This document shows positions 1 through 11,654 of a stretch of DNA of 64,000 nucleotides, one piece after another. The stretch lies in the NCBI GenBank assembly GCA_031835245.1, contig JAVKOQ010000135.1, positions 62,001 to 126,000 on the forward strand. The letters are read 5' to 3'. This stretch comes from Balamuthia mandrillaris (taxonomy: Eukaryota; Discosea; Longamoebia; Balamuthiidae). The notes beneath the pieces are model-generated. The model searched no databases. It saw only the letters and a list, made by a program, of their open reading frames with translations, and had not been told where the DNA came from. The translations under genes were made by a program, and so were the position numbers. Positions within the stretch are counted from its first letter, which is position 1. Each line of letters begins with the position of its first letter.

Positions 1-1503
1 CCTCTTCCTCCACTTCTTCGTCGTCAGCACTAATCTGTTTGCCGGTCTTGCTTTGGGAACCAGGGTGCTGGCGTGTCTGTTGGGCACGCTTCTTTCTCTC
101 CCTTCGTTTCCTATCCCTTTCTTTTTTGATGTCAGCTCTAGCCCAGTCGTCCTCGTCGCTAGTATCAACTTCCCGCGATGCCTTTTGCTGCTTTCCTTGC
201 TTTTGTTTCGCGGGTTGCTTCTTCCTCTTGGTGTTAACTTGCTCTTTATCTTCCTCGCTATCTTCGGCTTCGCCCTCGTTTTCGTCGCTCAGTACTCTCT
301 CATAGGAAGGTGATTCTATCACAAGCTCCTCATCGTCATCATCGCTTTCGTATTCTGAGGAGCGATCTGCTTCTTCATCCTCGTGTTTGGGTGCTGGTGG
401 TCGGATGACTGCGTTTCCTCGTTTCACTCCAAAGGAGGCCCAAGTGGCGATAAGACCTTCCTTTCCTACTGCTCTGTACTTCTTTCTCATCCTCTTTTTT
501 CTTTTCTTTTCAATCTCAACGTCTGCGTCCGTGCCTAGAGTGATACCTTCGTCGTGGGGGAAGGAGGTGAAGCTGACAACCTTTAACTCTGGATACCTCT
601 TCTCGAAGTACCTGACCCATGCTGCTAATATATCTTCAGCAACAAGATCAATCTAAGCATTAAAAGTCAATAATAATAGCAAAGAAGAAATGGGAGAAAA
701 AAAAAAGACAAACCTTGTTGAGCACCAGCATTATGGGCTTGCGGTGATCTTCTACAACGTACTTATAGAGGGATGGAGGAAAGTGGAACAATGGATGTCG
801 TGCGTCTGCCACAACCACGAGGATGTCGCTTCTCTCTATAACTCTCCACAGCTGTCTCCATACCTATTATTCCAGCACGACCACTAGAGTCAATAGCTCT
901 TCTCCCTTTCTCCTGCGTTGTTTTTCTTTCTCTGCGCTCTGCTCTTGGCTTTCTGCTCTCTCTCTCTCTCTCTCTCTCTCTCACATACCTCTAGGTTGTG
1001 CTCGAACCAGTTAAGGCGCTCTTGAGGATAGTTCTTGTAGATGGTGTCCAACCAGTGCTCAAAGTACTGCTGCTCGTTCCTTTCCAGCTGCTGCTTGGAC
1101 ATATTATAGTTCCAGGCGGGCCGCTTGGGCATGCTGATGAACTGGCGGGCAAAATAGTCCTCCGCTATCCTGGACTTCCATCGATGCAACGGCTTTTGGC
1201 TTGCAAACTTCCTTTTGTCGACCTCTGCTTTTGTTTCTTTCTCGAATACAGTTCTCAATCTGTGGTTTTCAAAAATAAATAACGAAAAGAAAAGAAGAAC
1301 GAAAAAGAAGAAGAAGAAGAGAGGAAAAACGACGTACTTGTTCTTGGTTTCAACGGGAGCGTGGACGGCAGCACGTTTGATTTGTCGCCGCGTGCGCTCC
1401 TCGGTGGCGGGAGACTGCTGCTGCTCCTTCTGAAGGCGCTTCTTCTCCCGTTTGGCCTTGAGCTGCTCCTTTTTCTTCCTGCTACCAAAGGGCTTGGCAC
1501 GTC

Positions 1504-1507
<4 letters not shown>
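1..1507 (-). CDS. GNL1: GNL1/HSR1-like circularly permuted GTPase (5' part; C-terminus beyond window)
   Basis: Exons read on the minus strand: 1507-1338, 1259-989, 851-714 and 652-1 (open at the window edge). The start MGRAKPFGSRKKKEQLK and the segment RPAWNYNMSKQQLERNE...LNWFEHNLE match the N-terminal region of animal GNL1. Exon 3 gives LWRVIERSDILVVVADARHP, and the G4 box NKID spans the exon 3/4 junction. Having G4 before the P-loop is the hallmark of circularly permuted YlqF/GNL GTPases. The final visible part is an acidic and Lys-rich insert; G1, G2 and G3 lie outside the window. The family is linked to nucleolar and ribosome-assembly functions (family knowledge). The gene is divergent from the SUV39-like gene. 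Intron 2 carries a TC/GA microsatellite that is GA on the sense strand. LSG1 is the alternative, but the N-terminus fits GNL1 better. Confidence 0.85.
957..982. repeat. (TC)n microsatellite in GNL1 intron 2
   Basis: A run of about 13 TC units lies directly inside the donor side of intron 2. It is GA on the sense strand of the gene, the minority orientation in this window. Confidence 0.9.
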
Positions 1508-1547
<40 letters not shown>

Positions 1548-1686
1548 CCTCAGCAGCAAGCCAGTGGTCTCGGGCGGGGGTAGGGTAGGGTATGCACGCT
1601 TGAGTGTTTTAGGCTGCAACAACGTCGTTTGTCTGCTACTCTTTTTTTTATTTTTTGCAGATATCAATCCTTAAATTTAAGGTGAT

Positions 1687-1692
1687 GTCGAC
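1687..1692. promoter_or_regulatory. GTCGAC palindrome in divergent promoter
   Basis: The context is GATGTCGACAAG, one of 15 non-coding copies of this hexamer in the window. Nearly all lie upstream of start codons. The function is inferred only from position. Confidence 0.35.
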
Positions 1693-1763
1693 AAGAATAA
1701 AGCAAACAAAATTTTCCGAGTAAATAATTGAAAACGAACCCTCAGGATTTTTTAAATAAAAAA

Positions 1764-1772
1764 GGCGGGAAA
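1764..1772 (-). promoter_or_regulatory. E2F-type site (TTTCCCGCC on minus)
   Basis: GGCGGGAAA on the plus strand is the reverse complement of TTTCCCGCC, which fits the E2F/DP consensus TTTSSCGC. It lies between divergent GNL1-like and SUV39-like genes, so either could be the target. Confidence 0.4.
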
Positions 1773-2037
1773 AAAAAAACGGGGTAGCAACGAAGAGGTG
1801 TTGGCGGGGTGGGGGTGACACCATAGAGGGGAGGAGAGCAACCCATCCATCTGTTGCACTCTGGGTAGCACCATTCTGTTTGTTTTTTTTGCTTGGGTTC
1901 CAGTTAAATGCAGAACTGAAGAGGCAAAAAAAAAAAGACCAACAAACAACCTTCCGCCACCTACAGATACAAACTCCAAATAAGACAGGCCAACAAACAA
2001 ACAAACAAAGCAAACTGTAGTGGTGCTCTGCACCAAA

Positions 2038-3294
2038 ATGCATCAACAACAAAATGGCGTCTTTTCGGTACCAACCATTCCTTCTTCCTTGCTTTCTTCT
2101 TCTTCTTCTCCTTTTGCTTTGGCTGCCTTCTGCGTTCTGGCGGGAGCTCTTCACTAATCAGTTTTTCTTTTTCCTCTCCGTCAGATTCCAATCGGAGCAG
2201 ACCTAATCGAGATCTCCAGCGACGAAGAAGAAGAACCACCAAAAGCACCCGTGAGGCAACGACTTCCATCAGAACGGAGAACCTCTACAACAACAACAGC
2301 ACCGCTACAAGGAGACGCAGCAACAAAACAAGTCAACGTGAAACCACAACTGAAACAGAGAACAACCGCAACGACACCAGAAGTAAATAGAGCCAGGAAG
2401 ACAACACAAGAAGCAAAAGCGGAAAAACGAGGGACAGCAACGCCAGCAGCTGCTACAGCTTCCTCTGAGCCTCTTCCTTCTCAGAGCAAGCCTGTAAAAC
2501 TGAACAGACAAAGGCCCTCTCTGCCGTCGCCCTTCACTGCAGCTAGCAGCACTCTTTCCAATGCCGCGTTCTCTCGCACTGGATCACCTCCAACTGCCAA
2601 GTCTTCTTCTTCTTCTTCTTCCTTTTCTTCCAGATCACCTTCTCCTTCTCCTTTACCTTCTCCTTCTCCTCCTTCCTTTTCTTCTCCTTTCGCTTCTTCT
2701 GCTTCTTCTGCTCCAACATTAGATTTTGATACTTCTTCCTCTTCCGATTCTGCTTTTGATTTCAAAACCTCTGGTTCTTCCTCTATTGCTTCTTCAAGCA
2801 CCTCTCCTTCTCTTTCAACCTCTTTCGACTCCATTTCTACAACGACACCCGTTTCCTCATTGCCAAGTTCAACACCGTCGTCAAAGAAACCAACAACAAA
2901 ACGAAAACGAAAACGGAAACGAAAGCCATTGACAGAGCAAGATCGATGGGCTCTCATGAAGGCTGCCTTGCTGAAGTGCAACGTTAGCGATGAGATTGTG
3001 CTGAAGTTAGAGGACGACTTTTTCTCCGTTCCTTGGCAGACTCACAGGTAACTTGCTCTTTAAAGCTTCTTGTTCTTCCTGGTGTATTCTTCTTAATCAT
3101 TTTAACGTATAACAGAGCAACAAAAACGCGCAAGTTTTCTCAGAGCGAGAAAGAGTTGGTGGCCAAGTATCACGGCATGGTCAGCACCCACTCTCCGATT
3201 GTGTTGACCGCACTTTCTCTCATCTTTGGTCGGCCCTATCGTCGCACTAGCGTTCTTTGGCAACGAGAAATAACAAAGAGCCAGGTTAGTTTCT

Positions 3295-3328
<34 letters not shown>

Positions 3329-5170
3329 CTTTCATGGATATCTGAACAGTACAACAGAAATTAAAGTATAAAGACATCGAAGAAAAGAACCTTCAAGTGG
3401 AGTACCAGACAGAACTTTTACGGTTACAACGCAAAGTCAACTTCCTCACAAATATTTGTGCTCCTCAGCCGCTGCCCCATCCTCTTCAGAAAAGCCATTT
3501 CTTTCCAGATACTTCTCTGTCTTCTTCTTCATCATCATCATCTTCATCATCATCTTCATCTTCTTTAGATTTTGAGTTGTTAGCTGCCAACGTAGAACAA
3601 GCTATTCAACTCACTCTTCAAAGAGCTCCTGAATATTTTCCATCTTTCGTCAGCTTCAAACAGCAACCCAACGAACAAACCGACCTTTCCACTAGCACAA
3701 CTTCATCTTCTGGCCTCAATGATGCCTCCCCACAATTAAACTCTCCAGAATATATTTCTCCCCAACGAAAACGATTGAAGCGCTTATACTCAAACGACGA
3801 ACTAATACAACCAAATCATGAGCAAGCACCAAAACAACATTCACAACAACCGCTCCCTTCTAAGATTGAGAAAGAAAAGGATTACTCAAAGATTAGATAC
3901 CAAAAACCCAAGGCAAACAACAGCGTTGAGCTAAGCAAGAGACAAGAAGGAGGAGAAAATAAGAGAGGTGGCGGAAATGTGCCCAAGGGAGCAGCGAATG
4001 GACAAACACAAGCAGCCACACCGCCGCGGAAGGACAAAGGCAAGGAGAAGGAGAAGGAGACGTACGTATCCAAGTATTTTGCCGAAGATGTATCGCAAGG
4101 ACAATATCCCTTTCCAGTTTCCTGCATCAATGACGTGGACTACGAACAGTTTCCAACCGACGTTCAGGTTTGTGCCTCTCTCTTCTCTCTCTCTCTCTCA
4201 TGTATTTGTTCGCTTTCCTGTAATTAACAGCTGAAAACAGTGGGTGAGTCAGTGTGAAATGGGACCTAGCCGCAGATACAGCCATGACCTCTTTGACCCA
4301 CGCTTCCTGATTGGCTGCGCTTGTACCAACGGTCGTTGCTACGATCCCTCCTCATGCAGGTGTTGTGCCGAGAGTACTCCCACTGGAAATGGTATCCTCT
4401 TCCTTCTTTCTGCTTATGCCCTTCCTTTCTTTATTTTTCTGTTTGTTTTAACTGCAACACAAACAACTCGAAAAACTACAAAAAGATTTTCCGTATGATA
4501 GCAAAAGAAGGCTACAAGTCCCCTTCCGAAGCTTCATCTATGAGTGCAACATCAAATGCCCATGTGACATCCTTTCTTGTCCCAATCGCGTCGTTCAGGC
4601 GGGGCCTCCCTTTCGCCTGCAGATCTTCAAGACGGAGCGAAAAGGTTGGGGAGTGCGTACATTGGAGGTCATTCCAGCACGTAGCTTTGTCAGCGAATAC
4701 ATAGGAGAGCTCATCAGCGAGGAGGAAGTTCGACAGAGAGAGGCTCAATACTCTGCGGAGGGCCTCAACTATATCTTTGACCTGGATCATCGGGAGAAGC
4801 AGGAGCTGGAGTTCAGCATTGATGCCACGCGTGTGGGCAACATTTCCCGTTGGTTCAACCATAGTTGCAACCCAAATCTTTCTCACTGTTATGTACGTCT
4901 CTCTCTTTCTTCCTTTCTTTCTTCTTATGTTCGTTCCACACTCGTAAAACAAAAAAAAAGGTTTGCGTGAATGAAACATCAGTGGATGTTTGTCGCATAG
5001 CATTCTTCGCCTCGCGAGACATAATGATCGGCGAAGAGCTCTGCTTCAACTATCAAGGAGACAGCGGCGATGGCGACAATGGCGGAGCTACGGCCAAACG
5101 AAGAAAAAGCGGCGGCGGCTCTATTCGTTGTACTTGCGGTGAACCTTGTTGCACTGGCTTTCTCTTCTAG
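2038..5170 (+). CDS. SUV39-type histone H3K9 methyltransferase (pre-SET/SET/post-SET)
   Basis: Exons: 2038-2067, 2185-3047, 3116-3284, 3358-4167, 4241-4391, 4486-4892, 4961-5170 (879 aa). The C-terminal third has a pre-SET Cys cluster (CACTNGRCYDPSSCRCC), YECNIKCPCD, then SET motifs KGWGVRTLE, YIGELIS, RWFNHSCNPN and the post-SET CTCGEPCCTGFLF ending at the stop. This order and RLQVPFRSFIYECN are typical of SUV39/Clr4 enzymes, which methylate H3 Lys9 for heterochromatin. No chromodomain is recognisable. The ~570-residue N-terminus is Ser/Pro/Lys-rich and low in complexity, with DLIEISSDEEEE near the start resembling a SUMO-interacting motif. The 30-nt first exon is an inference: it is the nearest ATG with an in-phase donor. 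Confidence 0.88.
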
Positions 5171-5202
5171 GCATAGACAAAAAAGACTATTTATTCTTAT
5201 TT

Positions 5203-5527
5203 TTAGTGAACAGGAATGTTGATTTCAGCGGAAGGATCTTCGTCTTCGACTTGCAGCTTCGGTTTGGCGATTCTAACATCGACGGTGTTGGGCTTGTTGC
5301 TGAGGTTGACGGAGAGCTTAAAGTCTGAGGGAGAGACGGAGATGGGGAGCTTGATCCTTTGGATTTGGGTGATGAGCCTTCTTTCCTCGCCCTCCTTCAC
5401 GATGTGTTTGTTGGTGAAGACGATGGTGTTGCCTCCTTTTAACTTGACGGCCACTTCTTCATCGTAACAGCTCGGCATTATGCTCATCAGGTAATAATCC
5501 TTCAAAAAATAAGGTCAGCTCTTGGTT

Positions 5528-5567
<40 letters not shown>

Positions 5568-7572
5568 AGGAGAGAGAAGAAGAGTAAAGAAGCCAAAGAA
5601 GAGAAGAGACAGCAACAAACTTGGGTTTCTTTGATGTCGACGTCGAGCTTTGCAGGACGTCCCTCCGCAGACTGCATGTCAAAGGTATTCACCTCCACCT
5701 CTTCGTTCTCGTCAATTTCGCGATGCCCTGGCTTTGGGATCTTTATGTTTACCTGTAAAACGAAAAAACGAAAAGCAGCTTCAGACAAAGCGAAAAAATA
5801 AAGCAACAAGAACGAAACCAGAAGAAGAAAAACCTTTTGTGTGGCGGGATCAAACGTGGCAGTGACACCAGCGGCAGCAAAGACAATAGGTAAAGCGTAC
5901 TGCAAGTTAGAGACCACGCTTCTGCTGCTCTCATCTCCCTCATGCTCATTTTGAGTGATGAGCAGATGAAGAACGTTGCCCTTTTTCATCAACTTGAGAT
6001 CCTTTGCGGAAGAGGCCTTGAGCGGATCAGTAACGATGGTAAACGCCTTTCCATCCTCTGTTTCCTCCAAAGTGGCCTTCTTTTGGCTCTGAGGAGCAGT
6101 GTTGAGAGCGTCAGAGACAGTGTTGACGTTGGGGTTCGTGTGCTTCCTCTCTTCCTCTTTTTGCTTTTCTTCCTCAGTCTTCTCCACGTAATCCTTTGCG
6201 AAAGCTACCACTACCATTGAGTTATAACTTTTGTGTGGTCCTGAGCTAATGCCACAAACAGTGAAATCTGTGTGCAACGTGGAAGTGATTAAAAAACATT
6301 TTAGTCCATCTGCAAACGACAAGAAAAAGGGAACGCCAAGAAAGAAACAACAAAAAAAAAAAACCACACAAAGAACAAACCATGATCTAGGATGTTGGTG
6401 CGTTGGCTCCTGGCAGCATTACCATCATCGATAATAAAGGAGACTACGACGTCCTCCGGGGTGGAGGCTCCATAGCTTATGTTCTCAGCGAGCTTGCCTT
6501 TGGGTGTGCCATAGCGAATGAGCCTCATGGCGGGCGAGGTGCCGTTGCTCTCCTGGTTGCCGGTCAAGCCTTTCGGCCCGTTGTCTGCCACCAAGTCCTG
6601 ACAAGACTTGGAATAGCCCGTTACCAACCTAAGAGGCTTCAAAGGAGTCGCGGAAGCGTTGGCCTCCAGCTGTTGAATGGCTTCAAGAACAGCGGCCTTG
6701 CCTTCCTGCGTTTGACGAAGGAGCTCCGTTTTGGTGTCGGTGAAGACATTGGCCTCATCATAGAGCGGCAGAAGCTCCTTGAGACGCCTAGCATAGTCGG
6801 CGGGCCTCGTGCGGGCTTCGTTCATTTGCCAAAGCACTTCCAACTCAAACTTGGTACCAACGGTCGCTCTGTCCGCAACTTTGGTTGTTGAAGCAGAGGG
6901 CGAAGAGTGCGAGTGTGCTTCTTGTGAGGGGGTCTCTCCAGCAGCGAGTTGAGCCATCTGTCGCTCAAAGTTTGTTTTGGGTTTGGCATAGTTGTGCGCT
7001 GACTGAGTGTTGGAGGCTGAAGAGGAAGCAGAGAAGGAGGAAGGTGTTTTGGTTGCAGCAGAAGTAGTAGAGGAAGATGCCGCAGAAGTCGTCGCGTCAG
7101 CGTTGTAAAAGGAGAGGAGCTCTTTCTCGGCAGAACTGCCTCCCCGCGTAAAAGGAGCAGGCGCATGGGACGAGGTGGTGGTAGCAGCAGGACTAGTAGT
7201 GGCGGGCCGAGTAGGAGTACTAACGCTACTAGTAGCGGCAGCAACAGCTGGCTTGGAAGCAGACGGCGCCGAAGATGCGGGAGCGGGAGCCTTCGGAGCA
7301 GAGGGTTCTTTCTTGTCGACACTCTTGCTGGCGGCAGGCGCAGTCGTGGCAACAGAGGAAGAAGAGGAAGTAGCAGCAGGGCTAGGAGAGGAAGTAGTGG
7401 CGGCTTGTTGCTGAGCAAGAAGAGTGCTCTTCTTGGTAAAGTCGGTGGCCTCTTTGAAGGCCTGCAGCCTCTTCTGGCTATCGGTGGCAAGGCGAGTCTT
7501 GGGCTTGTTCATGGCATGAAGCAAACGCGCTTCCTCCCTCGCGGCCTTCTCCTCAGCGGTAAGATCGTTCAT
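5203..7572 (-). CDS. Cytosolic CAP/SCP-domain protein with two HSP20-like C-terminal domains
   Basis: Exons: 7572-6381, 6267-5834, 5752-5621, 5499-5203 (684 aa). The start MNDLTAEEKAAREEARLL is not a signal peptide. Residues ~20-245 are a Ser/Ala/Pro/Thr-rich linker. A CAP domain follows (~255-430): VLWQMNEARTRPADYARRL, LAENISYGASTPED, FIIDDGNAARSQRTNIL and ISSGPHKSYNS. After an acidic/Lys linker come two alpha-crystallin-like folds. The first ends ALPIVFAAAGVTATFDP...VNIKIPKP; the second has IQRIKLPISVSPSDFKL...VDVRIAKPK. The pattern LP-x-V followed by a short strand ending in (I/A)-x-K-P is typical of HSP20 domains. CAP proteins are usually secreted, so an intracellular CAP-chaperone fusion is unusual. 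Intron 3 holds a microsatellite that is CT in sense. The CAP call is strong; the HSP20 call is moderate. Confidence 0.78.
5531..5564. repeat. (GA)n microsatellite in CAP-gene intron 3
   Basis: About 17 GA units on plus, hence CT on the sense strand, in the last intron of the minus-strand CAP/HSP20-like gene. Confidence 0.9.
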
Positions 7573-7782
7573 CGTTAGGTCCACTTGTTTTTTTTTTTGG
7601 CCAAAAAGAAAGATTATGTGAGTGAGCAAAAAGTTTCGTTAGTCGTGTGACTTTACCCTCTCTGTAATTTCTGTTGAGGTCGACAACAACAAACCCGATA
7701 ATCATTCGAGTCGTCATGAAGCATCAGTTTTAACAAAAAAAAAAAAAAAAATTAAACCGCAAAAAAAAAAAATCACCAAATC

Positions 7783-7787
7783 AAAAA
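7783..7787 (-). terminator. Pol III T-run downstream of tRNA-Met
   Basis: Five A on plus equal TTTTT on the tRNA sense strand, starting a few bases after the tRNA 3' end. This is the standard pol III stop signal. Confidence 0.6.
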
Positions 7788-7791
7788 GTAG

Positions 7792-7864
7792 TGCCTTCTG
7801 TGAGGATCGAACTCACGACCTCCAGATTATGAGACTGACGCTCTACCGACTGAGCTAAGAAGGC
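7792..7864 (-). tRNA. tRNA-Met (anticodon CAT), elongator type, intronless
   Basis: Read on minus, the 73-nt gene begins GCCTTCT and ends AGAAGGC plus discriminator A, giving a perfect 7-bp acceptor stem. The D arm is TAGCTCAGTCGGTAGAGC, the anticodon loop TCTCATAATC carries CAT, and the T loop is GTTCGATCC. These are the internal A and B boxes of a pol III gene. The variable arm is short, and the acceptor start GCC fits elongator rather than initiator Met. A run of five T on minus (plus 7783-7787) follows and can act as terminator. Confidence 0.95.
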
Positions 7865-7929
7865 ATACGTTAGAAATAAGAGCATTTCCACAGCAACATA
7901 GACATATGCTCTGTACTTTTTTGGTCGAC

Positions 7930-7938
7930 TTTCCCGCC
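7930..7938 (+). promoter_or_regulatory. E2F-type site TTTCCCGCC upstream of MCM7
   Basis: TTTCCCGCC lies about 90 bp before the MCM7 ATG, directly abutting a GTCGAC palindrome (7924-7929). E2F control of MCM genes is known in animals and plants. The exact consensus at a replication gene suggests the same G1/S control here (inference). Confidence 0.6.
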
Positions 7939-8028
7939 AAAACTTTGCCAAAAAAAAAAAAACCCCAAACAAACAAGATTCTCTCTTTCTCTCACTCTTG
8001 CGCGGAGGTAACCGACAAAAACAGAAAA

Positions 8029-11592
<3,564 letters not shown>

Positions 11593-11654
11593 ACCCTGTA
11601 AGCGCTCTTTTATTATTACAACCATACACTTACCATTACCTACTTTAGTGCCGC

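Larger units (their letters stand above)
1508..2037. other. Divergent promoter region between GNL1-like and SUV39-like genes
   Basis: No coding exon is supported here. It holds a (TC)n run at 1507-1544 in the GNL1 5' leader, a GTCGAC palindrome at 1687-1692, an E2F-type GGCGGGAAA at 1764-1772 and A/T tracts. Confidence 0.7.
7573..8028. other. Promoter region and tRNA between CAP gene and MCM7
   Basis: It holds GTCGAC at 7679-7684 and 7924-7929, the 11-mer GTCGTCATGAA near 7711, A-rich tracts at 7735-7772, the tRNA-Met gene and an E2F-type site next to MCM7. Confidence 0.7.
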
